From Sepiola atlantica (Eukaryota > Mollusca > Cephalopoda > Sepiida > Sepiolidae), in assembly GCA_963556195.1 (NCBI GenBank), contig OY744519.1, forward strand, positions 110,897,145-110,961,144: a DNA stretch of 64,000 nucleotides, in the 5' to 3' direction. A program made the translations under genes and the position numbers. How positions within the stretch are numbered: the first letter of the stretch is position 1; each line of letters begins with the position of its first letter. Under the pieces are notes generated by a model. The model was not told the DNA's origin and made no database searches. It was given only the letters and a program-made list of their open reading frames with translations. Shown here in pieces: positions 23,481 to 36,639 of this stretch.

Positions 23481-24640
23481 ATAAAGTTATTTGTGTTCTT
23501 TTCATTTAGGAAAAAATAAATGTGCATAAAGATCAGTGTCTTTAGAGAATGCCCCAAGTAATTACAAATATCTATCAATAATAAGGTAATTTTGATGGTC
23601 ATATTCGGCATATACATATCAACAAACATGTATTCTTTATACATAATACCTTGTGATAGTAAGGAAACCAGTACTAATTGATGTCTAAGGGCACATACTG
23701 GTTCTAGATGTATTGGCATCTACACAGACATGAAAGAAGTCAATAGACACTCTTATTATCATTAATAATGAAGACTACTGTGAGAGGGTCCTGATTGACC
23801 TAGGCGAGATAATATTGATTATTTTCCCTTTCTGATGAATTAGACAATCACTCGGTTAACATTGGAAAGTGGAATCCCGACATTTGCGGCAATTTAACCG
23901 CTTATTAAGTCAACCTTCAGATTAACCTATAATAAGGCTCTTCTGAAACTCTGAGAATTCTAATGCTTCTTTGGTCAGTATCATACTTAAATGGTGGTAT
24001 ATTGATATCTGAAACACAAAATATAGCAATTAATATAAAATATTGATATTTCAAACTTTTACTGCTGCTTTGTACGGCTTCGAGCGCTGGTTGCCAACAA
24101 AGGAAGCAGAAACTTTAAATATGTATGCATTATTTTTGTTGGGCGTCTATTTACTTCTTTCATGTTTATGTACATTGGTTACATCATTTCAAATTGATGC
24201 ACTATTGAGGAATTAAAGATTATTTACTGAAAAATATGAAATGTTCAAGTATGGCTTTCATCAAACGTCAAAAAAAACCCAACTGACCTTGTATTCCTCT
24301 TCAAAATTGCCAGATCAGAAATAAAAGGTTGAATATTAAAGATAGAAAGCTGAATATTACGGGTCAAATGTAAAAGGTCAAAGGAGATGATTGAAGGTAG
24401 TTTGAATATTCAAGTCAAAAGTTGCGTATTAGTGGTCGAAAGTAGAATATGGTTGAAATCTCATTACTGAACGCACAGCCAATCGGTTCTTTTCCCATTG
24501 CACTCAAAACTAACAGCCAGATTTATCTGGGATTATGCCTCTCACTGATCTAAGGTGACAGTCATAATCCATGTAAACAGTACCAATGAGTCTGGGTGGT
24601 TGATCTCTATTCATAGACAAGATAATATATTGAAATGCAA
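23480..24640. other. no recognisable feature
   Basis: AT-rich sequence; the minus-strand frame 23414-23719 includes part of the SINE and is not supported. Confidence 0.5.
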
Positions 24641-24649
24641 GAGGTTACA

Positions 24650-24951
24650 TGTACCCGTGGCGCAACGGATAAAAATGCTAAATAAAAATTAGTTCTAAAT
24701 GACAGCTTTCTGGAGGGTGAAGATTCAATCCGCAGTACGAGCGATACTAAGAATATAATTAGGAATTAGGTAAGACTTCTATGCGGTCAAGGCTAAGGGA
24801 ACGAGAACAATATACCCCCTTGAATTAAATAACGAGTTATAAAGAAGGTTATATCGACTAAAAAGTTGTGAGAATAACATCGAATCTGAGAACAGTAGTC
24901 CGAATAATCCAAATAATACAAATCATCCGTCCTCATCTAGATAATTCTGAA
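24650..24951 (+). mobile_element. full-length OR-type SINE with internal deletion
   Basis: The head CCCGTGGCGCAACGGATAAA (A box, tRNA-Arg-like) and GAAGATTCAATCCGC (B box) are intact. The CACCTGAAGAAG block is partly deleted (AAAGAAGGTTATATCGACTAAAAAG). The 3' end matches the family (AGTAGTCCGAATAATCCAAATAA). Confidence 0.9.
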
Positions 24952-25529
24952 AAAACAAAGTTACATTTTTCAATTCAGGATATTATAAGAGCCAAACTGA
25001 ACTAAACAAACTTAAACGATAATGTATCTACCCTAAACGTTTTTGTTTATTCAGAATTGAAAAGAAATACAAAATATCGAACACACTTTTTTATTGAATT
25101 ATTTTCCCATTTTCAAAATGACAAAAAGTAAAATCATTAATTAAAGAGGCAGAGAGTTGCAGAAGTTAACAACGTTCAAACTCTGGTAGATTTGTATTTT
25201 GTTTTACGTTTCCAGATTTTCAGATATTTAATCTCAACTCAAAATGTGTCTTTCTATTTATTTTTTAAAGGCATTTTCTAGTAAAAATCTGTAAATGATA
25301 ATTTTGATGGATAGTTGTGAGGGCAATTGTAATATTTAAAGTAGGAAGTAAATTAAAAAGATATTTGAAAAAAATGTTTTGCTTTTTATTTATGTTTATT
25401 TATATTAGAGTTTTGATTTACTTATTTTAAATGTAAAAAAATATTTATTTTTAGCCGTACTTATTTCTTTCTTTCTAATTATTGACATATCGCATGCAAA
25501 TTGCTTCTTACGAAATCCATCGAAAGTAA

Positions 25530-25532
<3 letters not shown>

Positions 25533-25570
<38 letters not shown>
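25533..25570. repeat. (AT)n microsatellite
   Basis: About 19 AT units. Confidence 0.95.
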
Positions 25571-25571
<1 letters not shown>

Positions 25572-25649
25572 CACCTCCTCTTTAAATTCATCTTTTCCTA
25601 AACATATTTAAAACTCGTTTTTGAATGATTTCTTATCTATTACAAATAG

Positions 25650-26000
25650 AGATTTAGTATCTGTCTGTCTGAAGCCGAAACTATACTATTACTATCTATT
25701 AATGCTCAATTTAGTTTACTATACTATTTCAGACTAATGTACTATCTTTCAATGTTTAATCCAGGGGAGTAGTGTAGTATCTGTTCTATTGGTATGAGCC
25801 TATCCTACCAGTCATTACCTCTTCTTTTCGGAGGTTAGTGTGTATATATGTTCTATTGTTTTGATGCGATTCTCCCATGCATTACCTCCTGTTTTTGGTG
25901 GGTAGGATGTAGAAATTGTTTGTTTATCATGATACCATACTCCCAGACATTACCTCTTCTTTTGGGGGGGGGAGCACTGTGGTGTATGTTGGTTTTTCAA
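25650..26000. repeat. second copy of the 75-bp minisatellite element
   Basis: Three to four units (from about 25757) with GTAGTATCTGTTCTATTG and CCAG.CATTACCTC. The left flank is shared with 6850-7010. The plus-strand frame 25916-26101 is not a gene. Confidence 0.75.
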
Positions 26001-26099
26001 ATAGATTAGCAAATATATGCGATTGGAGGGAGCATACTTTTGCCATTCATAATAACATATCTACGAAAAAGCTTCATTGTTTTTATTTTAATGTTGCAT

Positions 26100-28340
26100 A
26101 AAAACCCAGAGATTTAGTATATACAGATATCTTTAGACGATGCAAAAAAATGTTGATATAAAAATAATTTTAATATAAAACGTAATTCGAGAATCTATAA
26201 TTGAAATATATAAATGCAGAGTTATGTGACTGGCAAAAATGAAAAAGAAGTCTTTTAAAATAAGAGCAAATGACTTTACAATTAGAAAATGGATAGTAGT
26301 ATTATCACGTTTATAATCTTTTATCAATTTAGCCCTCCCTATGCAACAGTAATAACAACAATCGCTTATTCCACGTTTGTTCTTGATGCTACACCCCGAC
26401 CCCCTTGATCTTCTGATTTAAGATGACATTGAAAAGCTTCTTCACAGGGGGAGCTGCTCACTTCCATGTTTATCTTCCATCTTGCCAGCCAAACTAAACA
26501 GAGATCGAGAGACTGGAGATAAATTTAAGCATGTTTAACGAGTTCCCAACAGTGATCAAATAAATGCACAGAACACAGAACCTTCTTTGGAAGCAGCAGC
26601 GGCAATGAATGTTGTTCTTACGTACATCTCAAATCATCAGCTTTTTTTAACCAATCACAGTGCATGAAATATTCAGTCTTAAGATTCCGCATATACTATA
26701 AAAACCCAAACACACATCTTTCTTCCTCTTTGTATTTTTTTTTAGACAACACATGTGTATATGTCATAATCCAGCCTGACCGCCTTTGGGGCCAAAAGGC
26801 TCTCGGCAATAGCAGACACCTGACGAAATACATTCATAAGGCCAATGAAATACACATATGATGCTCAGCGCAACTCACATGTACACAAGTTCATAGACAC
26901 ACACACAAAACAGAGATATGCTAATACACACACATATCTTCATGCCTATCTCATTTACACATGGATAAATAAACACGACGCCAGGCAAAATGAACACGAG
27001 TATTGAATATTTCCTTACACTAAAAACAACTTTTTCACTCAGGAACGTTCTTTGGATTCGTTGGACTCTCATTGTTTACGAACACTGTATTGTCTTAACA
27101 AGTTGTCAATAAAAATTATTTTTTATGGATCGACTCTGTCATCCTTTCATTTGATGTTGCCTTTCCCTCTACAACTTTGTTGGAAAAAGCATCAGAAAAA
27201 AGTCTTTCTTATCAGAAGATCCGAATGAGTAGAGCAGCATCAGTAACCATGGCAGGAGCAAACATTGCGACTGTAGCCGCTATCCTCCCCACCTTACCCC
27301 TCACATAACGTGGAATCAAATTGGTGAGAGAAATACCGCATGTATTTTTCTGACAGACCAATTATACATTCCAGATTTTGCTCTCATTTCTTAGAAATTT
27401 TAAAAAGATATTATGCTAGGAATAATTTCAAGAGGAAGAAAGAAGATTGAAAAATAAATTACATAAGCTTCTGAAATTTTGCATTAAATATTGCCAACTG
27501 GTTGCTAGGCATTTCGATGTGAGGACTGATTTATGGTAATTTCACTAAAAGAAAAAAAATGGTAAATATAAAATGTGCATTGCAAAATATTATGGTTATG
27601 AGCTTATAACAAAGTTACAGCTTTTACTGTTTTCTTTTTGGCATTTTGTACATAGAAATATTTTCTGCTTTGTAGTTTCACTAGTTTTGAAAATTGCAAG
27701 TGACAATTTGATTTTCTTTCAGTAGAGAGGAAAATAAATTGTTGATAAAACATTTTATAAGATATAGCAAAATAAACAACAACAAAAATGAATTGAAAAT
27801 ATGTAAAAAGTTATATAAGAACAGAATATAAGGATATATATTAAAAAATAAATTAGGTCTTAAAGAAGAGAGTAAGCAAATGTGCAGTACTCTGTGATCA
27901 CTACTACTTAAGTTGTCTCCCCCTGCGATCACTACTACTTGAATAATGTAAACAACGAATGTACGTTTAAACAATTTTTAAAAAAATTTCCCATCATGGT
28001 AGGGCATTTTTCAGATCTCCTACAGGGAAAACCAGAGTTTCCCTGGGATCATCAGAATTTATTTCATTTAAATAACCATTAATTCTAACTTTTGAGCCAA
28101 ATCTACTAAAGAAAATTCTCCATTTTGGGCCATTTTAGCCTCTTGAGAACAAACCAGTTTTCTGAAAAATATGACCCATTTAGGCTTATTTTTTGAATAT
28201 TTCTTGGTGGCCAGTTTGTAGTTTTAAATCCATATTTATTGTTCGTATTTTCATTGTTGTTGTCATTATCGTAAAACCAGAAGTCGAATAGTTTCCATCG
28301 TAATATTGTATTTTTTTTTTCTCAATAAATTTAATTTTAT
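26100..28340. other. no gene recognised
   Basis: Includes small frames without recognisable domains and a short local duplication of GATCACTACTACTT near 27895-27940. Confidence 0.45.
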
Positions 28341-28349
28341 AATCATAAT

Positions 28350-28570
28350 GACCAGTCCATTTGGCATAATGGTTAAAATGTTCGCTAATGGGCTATTGGA
28401 CTGAAGTTCAATCCCCAGTAGAGTCATACCAAAGACTCAAAAAATGGTATTTGATGCCCCTTGCTAAACACTCAGCATTATAAGATGATGATCAAGGGTA
28501 AGTGGAGCAATCCTAGAAAAATAATAACGCCCTCCCATACATTTTGTTGTAGTACCTAATGAAATAAGAG
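28350..28570 (+). mobile_element. tRNA-headed SINE (second tRNA type)
   Basis: A-box-like TTTGGCATAATGGTTAAAA (28360-28378) and B-box-like GAAGTTCAATCCCC, followed by a body with CCTTGCTAAACACTCAGC and ATGATCAAGGGTAA. The head pattern resembles a Val-type tRNA, but I would not assign it firmly. The related minus copy is at 30265-30515. Confidence 0.75.
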
Positions 28571-29780
28571 CTTTTTATTGCCTTCGACTATTGTCGATTA
28601 CTTGACTTTTTTACTTTAATCATGATGACTTAAATTTCTATTAGTTAAATCAGATTAACATAATACTAAATAATGATTAGAATTCAAATAGATACAACAA
28701 ATATACACAATGCACAAAAATGGTAGAAATAAATTCCAGATATTTCCAAAGTATACATTCCAATGTACAGAGTGGTCACAAAGCGTGAAGGTCTGTATTG
28801 ACCGCATACTTTTTGTAACACAAAATGATGTGGTGCCATGACCGGTGTAATATTTTACAAAAGCTGTGCTTTCGTAATTTCGGTAAGGGTAACAAGACTT
28901 TCGAAAGGTAATTAATACAGATTTGAAATAAGCAAGTTTACTTTAAGTACTATCAAAGATGTTGAATTAATTTTGAACTAATATCCTCGTGGAAGATATG
29001 AATACATCTCTTCTTCCCTCGAGCTATTCGTGAAAAGTATGATAGAGAAGGATCTTTACTCTTTGTACGGCAACTATTAAAAATGACAATTATGAACTTG
29101 TCAGTGTAAAAAACTGTAAATCACCAAAGCTGAGAACAACCTATTGTCCAGTTAATTATTACAGCCAAAGAGTTCACTGTTTGTAATGATATTAGTTCTG
29201 ATTGACCTCATGAGTAACATTGTCTATGCATTAAGACTTTTCATTGGTTATATTTTTCTCACATAGTTTTCTGTCTTGTGCATCTTGGTTGGTTGATTGT
29301 TAGGTTTTACAGTGTGTCCACCCATGTTAGATTATTTTATGTCTCAACTGCACGTATGTTCTGTGTTTAAATGGTGAGTAGATTAATTTGTTTTAATTTC
29401 ATAATTTTTCCTTTCATACATAGCCTGTAGGTGGGAATGGCAACAAATAGGGTGACTCCACATTCCTCTAAGCTCCCAAATTAGGGACCTCACTACCAGA
29501 TGCCATTTGTATCATACATGTTAAGGGTGTATCTGATGGGATTAATGGATTCTGTCATATTGTGATCATCAATATAATAATACGCTAAGAGAATTTCATG
29601 TTCATACGTACGTTATCACCTTTCACACACATTTAAAAAAAAAGAGATCGTCCGATCAACAAAGATGTCGCTAAAGCAAACAATTTGATTTTACCCATTT
29701 TAAAATGAATTGTTCCAAAATCAAATTAGTTCGTCCCCTCGACTAAAACAGAACAATTTTAAATAAATACATTTCAAAAA
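28570..29780. other. no recognisable feature
   Basis: AT-rich sequence, nothing supported. Confidence 0.5.
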
Positions 29781-29784
29781 GTGG

Positions 29785-30070
29785 CATTCGTTTTATTGAT
29801 TTGAATAATATTTAGCTGACAATTATTTTTACGGTGGGAAGACAGAGAATATTTATTTTCTAAAAAGAATTCGATTGTTACAATTTTAAATAAATAAAGA
29901 AGAAACATATCCGTTTTATTTATTCAAAGAACATTTAGCTGATAATAACAATTATTTTTACAGAAGAAAACAGTCTTGTTTTTTTTTAATCTGACAATTA
30001 CAATTATTTTATGGAAGAAAAAAAATACTAATTTTTTCTTTTTTCTGACAGACATTTATTATTTCAAAAG
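29785..30070. repeat. degenerate tandem repeat, period about 120 bp
   Basis: Two to three diverged units with CGTTTTATT.ATT..AA, AACATTTAGCTGA and AATTATTTTTAC. Confidence 0.55.
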
Positions 30071-30264
30071 GATATAATTTTTTAACAGTAAATTATACAA
30101 ATTGATGTAAATTCTTCTGTGGAATTTCCCTGGATCCTGCTAGTTTATAGAATAAAACAGTTGAGAAAGATATGAACCCTCAATTCCCACCTCAACTATA
30201 GATATAAGAGCAATTTGTGTATAATAAAGTGTTTACAATATTGTGTTCCAGCATTAAGAAAAGA

Positions 30265-30515
30265 AGTAAAGTGTTCGACCATAGTGGAGGGAAACCCGAA
30301 AGCTCTCGTTTCATCAGCTACTACACTGAGATGTGGTGCCACTCTTTTCGCAGGATTACTTTAATAACCCTTGATCCTCACCTTATACGGCTGAGTGCTT
30401 AGCAAGGGGGTATCAAGTACCAGTTTTCGAATCTTTGCGATGACTCGACTCAGGATTGAACCCCAGTCTCACGGCCCATTAGTGAACGTTGACCATTACG
30501 CCAAATGGGCCGGTA
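30265..30515 (-). mobile_element. tRNA-headed SINE (second tRNA type)
   Basis: On the minus strand: CCATTTGGCGTAATGGTCAA (A box), GGGGTTCAATCCTGAG (B box), CCTTGCTAAGCACTCAGC and GGATCAAGGGTTA. A 3' stem-loop region (CGAGAGCTTTCG, flanked by GAAA and GTTTC) is a diverged match to 28558-28605. The plus-strand frame 30217-30402 lies in this element and is not a gene. Confidence 0.75.
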
Positions 30516-30599
30516 TTCCATCATTAAATAACCCGAAAAGCATTGAATAGTCATTAAATAGACCAACCAAACTTTGATTTTAAGAAACTACCATAGATT

Positions 30600-30977
30600 T
30601 TTATTATACAGACATTGAGAATAATCCAAAATCTAAATCCTGCTTAGCGCAGTTGAACAAACAGAAACGGCCATAAAAATATTTGAAAGCAGAAATACTT
30701 TGTGGCATTGCAGCAAAAATGAGACACAAGGAAAGAGAGTCTGTGAATAGAAATGGAAGCAGAAGAATATAAAAATGGAGGCATAAAAAAAAAAAACCCA
30801 GCTGAAACAGAATGGAAAAAAGAGCGCCAAAAATAAGAGAAATAATCAAAATCAGAAAGAAGGAAAAAGATAAAATGATTTTTAAGGCAAAAATAAAGAG
30901 AGTAGACCAATATGGATAAAAGGAAAGACGGATTGGGAATAATGAAAGGAAAAGAGGTGGAATGATTTATCACAAGT

Positions 30978-31011
<34 letters not shown>

Positions 31012-31080
31012 AAAAAAGGAGGCGGGGGGGGGGGGGGTTCTGGGATACATTTTCCTACCAGTATAGGCCAACACAGAAAC
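30600..31080. repeat. purine-rich tract with (GA)n and poly-G
   Basis: Low-complexity purine-rich DNA with (AG)n at about 30978-31010 and a G run at about 31024-31037. Overlapping minus-strand frames (Phe/Ser-rich) come from this composition. Confidence 0.8.
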
Positions 31081-31436
31081 AAGCTAAATCAGCTTCTGGT
31101 AATATTTCTATGGTTGGACAAGACATTGCCAAATCGTACTATTAGAGTGATTGCCAGCTTCTTTCCTGTTATGTGACACCAACAACAATCAATAATTTGA
31201 CTATTTGCTTTCTAAGTGAGAGTTTTGCCTTTATATAGCACACAATGCACCCACCAGAGCATTCTATTTCATATTTTAGCAATGGTGTCCATTCCGAATA
31301 TACAAAGTACACACTGCACACCCTGTAAGAATTATGCACTTCAAAATTAAATCTGTTAACAATAATAATTTTTTTATTTCATTCTATTATATAAAACATT
31401 CTGTATTTTTAATTTTCTTTATCCATGGCATCAGAG

Positions 31437-31728
31437 ATAGTGTTAAGTAATAATCAGTTCGAAGTGACAGTGTTCTGGAGGTTGAAAGTTCAATCCTCAG
31501 TACAGGCGATGGTAACTAAGAATCTAATAAAAATTACTTACGGTTTTACTCACTCACGACTTATGGAACGAGAACAATCTACCACCAGATTTCTGAGTTT
31601 AACATAAAGATTCCAGAGTTCAACAAGATGCACTTGAAGGTCGGAGGTTACATCGGCGGAAACGTTGTAAGAATAACATCCAAGATGAGAACAGTAGTCT
31701 GAATAATTCAAATAATCCAGATAATGGA
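31437..31728 (+). mobile_element. OR-type SINE, nearly full length
   Basis: The B box GAAAGTTCAATCCTC, ACTTGAAGGTCGGAGGTTACATC, GGAAACGTTGTAAGAATAAC and AGTAGTCTGAATAAT are present. The A-box region is lost or very diverged. The 60-codon frame inside it is not a gene. Confidence 0.85.
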
Positions 31729-32193
31729 GACACTAGTTGAGTCATTTTATGCCGAAACATGTATATTTTGTATCTGAATCGTTTGTAGATTATGTAATGT
31801 GTTTTGTAGGCGTATATTTAGTTTGAAAGCGGTAGATTCTATTTAATCCATAAATAAGACTCAGAAATGTACTACAAATCCGAGTCAGAATGGACCTGTG
31901 AGTACTACCAACTAAGAGGCGATTCCACACTCCAAAAATCTTACAAATTTAGGCCTCAACTACAATGCTATGATTTAATTTTCATAGCGAATAAATAAAA
32001 TTCTCTTACCACATCTCCTGCTTCGTTCCTTTTCATGCACTACTTATTTCTGTCCTGCTCTCCTTTTTCTTATTCCTTTTTTGTTGCTAAAACAGTTGTC
32101 TGTATTTTTTCTTTATTGCATTTCTATTTGATATTGGGGGCTCACTGTGCCAGAGACCCACGTGTCTCAGAGTAAAGTGACACTCTGGCTTTT

Positions 32194-32747
32194 AAACGTT
32201 ACTATCGGCGACATAAAAGATTTTAAAGGAAATATTGTTAGAAAATAGGTCAGATCAGAAAATATAAGCATGTGAAGGAACGTTAATATTGATCATGAGT
32301 AGGTAATTATCCGTCGGCCATGTTATTTCTTCCTAAAGTAGAGTAACAACCAGACCGGAAACGTTTCGTTTTAAAAGAACTAAAGGCCAGATACTTGGCT
32401 TCTGTATTTTAAAGTTTAATTCAAGCCATTAAATTAACAAAAAAAAATTAATCAAAAATGAGTTCTTTGATATGACAGGGGGGGGGGGGGCTTATTTATC
32501 TTAAAATTAAACCCTTCCAGTCTGGTCATAACCCTATTTCCAGAAGTAATAACATGGCCGACTCATGATTACTTACTCACGGGCAATATTAACATAATTT
32601 CACATACTTATATTTGCTATTAAATATTAAATTGGTTTTCATTCAAATATGTCACACCATCAGTAGGTAAACCAAAGTAAATGGTTTTGGACTAATTACC
32701 CAACTATATTTCCTTTAAAATCTTTTATGTCACCAATAGTAACGTTT
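32194..32747. repeat. large imperfect palindrome (foldback element)
   Basis: The left arm (32194 to about 32390) and right arm (about 32495-32747) are inverted copies. AAACGTTACTATCGGCGACATAAAAG on the left has a close inverted match ending in AACGTTT on the right, and the block around GTCGGCCATGTTATT is also mirrored. The right arm carries about 70 extra bases. The centre holds a 12-14 base G run. Arms differ at many positions, so the palindrome is old. Confidence 0.85.
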
Positions 32748-32817
32748 ACCCCCTGGCCAGTTCGAAACTGCCTACACTGATAGTTACTGGAAGCAGCATT
32801 GTGTAGAGTTTGGCTGA

Positions 32818-32847
32818 ATCACACACACACACACACACACACACACC
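32818..32847. repeat. (CA)n microsatellite
   Basis: About 14 CA units with one interruption. Confidence 0.95.
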
Positions 32848-32849
32848 CA

Positions 32850-34770
32850 CACACAATCTCACTAATGATTTACAGTTCAGACAAGAGAAAAGCTGCTTCT
32901 CTTTGACTGACGTTCATCACTTTCACCTGTTAGGTTTCTACTTCGTATAACATATTTGATTTTTCAAGACATTCAAGTAGCAACTGACAAGCAGCAGTTT
33001 ATGAATCATAACACATGGAGGACTAGAAAAAGATGAGGTATCATCATAGTTAACCGCATGGAAAAAAATGCATGCACATCATCACGTTTTGACTGAGAAA
33101 TTTCTCTTCATCCTATCTTCAAAACTAACTTGCTTAATATCTCTATAATAATTTATGTAAATATAAGATACTAGTTTTCTTTTTGTTTTGTTGTAGTAGA
33201 CAAATGTACACTCCTTGAATCAGAGTTACCTACCTTGATCGAATCTGTTGTTTTGTAGATTCTTTTTTTTCAATTATTTTACTCATAAATTGGAGGATAA
33301 TTAAAATGCATAAATCCATAGAAAATTTTTACCTGAGTTAAAATTTGATGAAACTACGATAAATATATATGAACTACAATAAAAAAAGAAGAAGGTTCAA
33401 GAATAATATTGTTACATGTTGTGTGTTCAGGTAGCAGTTAGTTACTTATCTTAAACCAGAGTTGGAGCAATAATTAGATGTGCGTGTGTAAAAGTAAGAT
33501 TAAAATCGGAAATTTCCATGTAAGGTTAAAATTAAGCAGAAAGTAGAAAATTCTATTTATAAGTCAAGTTAAAGGTTAGAAGTACATGTTAAGATATGAC
33601 GTCACGGACAGGAAGTCCTAAATAAGACGTGGATGAGAAGAGAGAAACATCTGCATCTTTAGTCTGTGAGCTGACTGTGTTCGGAGACTGATTTTCAAAG
33701 CAATGTTTTCATTTGCTCCATCTCACGAGCAGATGAGTGGAAGCTCATGTAATATGAATAATAATTAAACATTTAAAAGCATGACACCATTGAACAAATA
33801 GGTGTTGGAAACTTCTTTTATTTGGTTTCATTATTACAGTTATGAGGGACAGAGAGGAAGACGGCTGCTGCTATCACTACAAGCAGAGAAGAGGAAAACA
33901 AACAATTCTGTTTCTGCTGATAAAGAACCATGGCGATGAGGGCTACTGCCATGAGTATAGAGAGATGCCAGAATTCACTGAGCATCTACTGATCTATGTG
34001 TCAAAGAGACGCACAGCTGTTTCTCTCAACCAAAATAATCCGTGGGGATTGAAGAAATTGCTATGCTATACTACAGATCTTCTTTTTCGATTCCCCTTTT
34101 CAATGGCTTTATTTTTACATTGCTGATTGTTCGTGGTATTTTTCCATGCTGGTACAACGGGTAACCACTTTATATGAACAAATATTTCTATAATAAAAAA
34201 AATAACATTGTTTTACTAAATGTATTCCTAATGCTAAATTGCAATAACGAGGATAAACTTAGATATTTTTGCTTTACTCATGTAAATTTATAAAAATGAT
34301 GAAAAATTTGTCATGAATGACAATGCAAAAATCTTTATCTAATTTCTTGAGAGGTATAAGCATAACACCCCTTAAACAACTTCTTTTTTTTCTTCACTAC
34401 ATACTCATTAATGTATAAAATCAAATTGACACTTACTGGCATAAGAGCTTCAAATATTTGATAGGAAAATTCTTGCTTAAATGAAGAAATATTTATATAA
34501 TCTATTATCAACTCACAGACTATTAACCAATCAAGACCCAGAGAATTTACTTTCCCATTTAAGCATAATGGAACTTCCCAGCCTTCTTATAAACCAATTG
34601 TCTAGGCTTCTGCCCCAGTTTATTTGTTTTGACCTGAACTGGTCAGACAGTTAAGCATTGAATACTAAATTCAATAGTTAACATTATGGTGTTAACAATA
34701 GACATTATATAGAGGATAACCCCTATTTCCAGTTGTCAGTCTGCGATCGATTTTGACGATTTCAGCTTTT
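32850..34770. other. no gene recognised; CRE-like site at 33597
   Basis: A TGACGTCA octamer (33597-33604) lies about 245 bp upstream of the 94-codon frame 33842-34126, which is preceded by a splice-acceptor-like TTTCATTATTACAG. I do not recognise the protein (rich in Arg, Glu, Cys near the start) and cannot support it as an exon. A solo LTR (TGTTAC...) was considered but no target duplication is visible. Confidence 0.3.
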
Positions 34771-34774
34771 GAAG

Positions 34775-34910
34775 GGACCTGTCATCATTCTCCCACATGC
34801 AGCACCTGGTATTCCTAAATGGTCGCCCATCTGTTACTGACCAGGCTCAACATCGCTTTACTTCAGGGATCTAACAAGAACCAGTGTGTCAACATTATTA
34901 TGTCGTATAA
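34775..34910 (-). mobile_element. 5S rRNA-derived SINE, truncated
   Basis: On the plus strand CACCTGGTATTCCTAAATGG and TACTGACCAGGCTCAACATC are the reverse complement of the 5S 3' half. ACCAGTGTGTCAAC marks the 5' part. The non-5S tail is mostly missing. Confidence 0.85.
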
Positions 34911-35082
34911 AACTCTAAAACAACTGATGACACATAATGGTAAACACTAAAAAAATATTTTACAAAATGTTCAAATTGCCTTTAATGCTGAGAGATCATA
35001 AAAATTAAACAATATATATATATATTATAACAAAAATATTCTTAGATTAAAATTTTTTAAATATCAAAATAATAAATATACT

Positions 35083-35430
35083 AGCAGAACCGATGGAAAT
35101 TCCACAGTTTCATCCTTCATCTGTTGTATATTGCCATCGTGCTTATGGGGGTTCATCTCCAAAACCCTTATAGGAGTTTGTGACATATTTCTATTATATG
35201 GACGTCCGGCACAAACATACACCCCACAATATTATTGTACCACCTTTGTTCAAACTGAAATATAATTATCTAAGTAGTTTCAAGATATATATTTCGTTAT
35301 GGAGTCCTATCTCCAAAATCTGTGTAGGAGTTTGTGACATATTTCCATTCTATGGAGTCTGGTGTGAACGCAGACTCCACAATATTATTGTACCATCTTT
35401 GGACAAAACAGATACTACACTCTGGTTCTA
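35083..35430. repeat. tandem duplication, period 154 bp
   Basis: TCTCCAAAA, GGAGTTTGTGACATATTTC and CCACAATATTATTGTACCA occur at 35156-35255 and again at 35310-35395. At the left edge, on the minus strand, GGTTCTGCTAG|T after a small hairpin resembles a Helitron 3' end (weak). Frames through this repeat are not genes. Confidence 0.65.
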
Positions 35431-36600
35431 ACCTGAAAGCCCAGAAAGTGTATTTTAGTTCGAGTTTCATGTTTGACACAACAGATGAAATTTTTAACAT
35501 TACTTTTTCTTGGATTGCATCTTCGGTGATCAGGCAATTCAATTTTTTCAGGGTGGAGGGTGATAATGTACGTACGAACATAAAATTTCTTCAGCGTATT
35601 AATACATATATATATATTCCTGAATAGTTATTTACACTTGCCAATTTTTCAAAAACATAAAGTCAGAATATTTGAAAAAAAAAGAGAATATTCCTGTGGA
35701 CTCAAAGAATTCTGACCAAGAAAAAGCAGCACTTTAATTGAAGAATTCCTTCTGTTTGCATAAGATGGGTTTAAGGATTTTTATGCAAAAAAAAACGCTT
35801 AGATGAAAAGAAGATAGGGAAATCTTAATAATTTTAAAACTATTCTTCTTAAAGGCTAGTGCACAATCTGGGTTATCCCGTAAGTGCCGTCCTATAGTGG
35901 AGTAAAACGAAACGCTATCCAATTTCTTTCTACTATGATTCAACCTAAACACATATATACCTAATTAATTTATTTTTGTCCTTGAATACAAGAAAGTTGT
36001 CCTTTTACATGGTTGGTTCGATAAAGTTCTTAAATAAAACCAATATCCTGATCAGAACTTGGTAAGGCAGCATGATTATTCAATATCTTGACAAGGCCTC
36101 AGAGGTGCCTTATTGTCAAAATCCCATGTTTTGTTGACAGCAAACAAGCAGTGTAAAGACCCAGTTCAGCCTGTTGGCACCCGACAACACCTCACGGATA
36201 CTGAATGATCAAAATGACCAGCTTAAATTCAAACTGACAAGAACATGAGTGAGCAAGTGGCCTCTGGAGAGACATTCTTAAAGAGGCTGTCTGCAGATAT
36301 ATACATAGAATACAAGAACTGCCTGTAAAGGCTACAAATAGGCTTATTGCCTACAATACAAGTGAAATTGATATACATTCAGAGAGATTTTGCAAGAACA
36401 ATTCAAATAAAAGGTTTTAACATAAAATATATGAAAATGTTGAAGGATTTTACGTCAGATGAGACCATTACTTATGTTACTTGAGAAATTGAAAGTATCC
36501 AGACTAATAGGTTTGAATAGATAAGAACTGAATTTTAAATTGAATTTGTTTATTTTATTATTTCTGTTAAATGTCTACCAATATTATAAGTCAAAGAAAA
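35430..36600. other. no recognisable feature
   Basis: Nothing supported beyond AT-rich sequence. Confidence 0.5.
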
Positions 36601-36639
36601 AAAGATTTCAATTGAACTATATACTATCAAGGAGTTTTC

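Noticed and set aside
26795..26820. GGCCAAAAGGCTCTCGG resembling the U2 5' end
   Set aside because: Only a short GC palindrome; no neighbouring U2 or repeat-body sequence.
33411..33838. Solo LTR starting TGTTACATGTTG
   Set aside because: No clear inverted terminus or target duplication at the other end.
33842..34126. 94-codon frame preceded by an acceptor-like TTTCATTATTACAG and, further up, a TGACGTCA site
   Set aside because: No recognisable domain, no matching donor or second exon; could be chance. Transcript data would decide.
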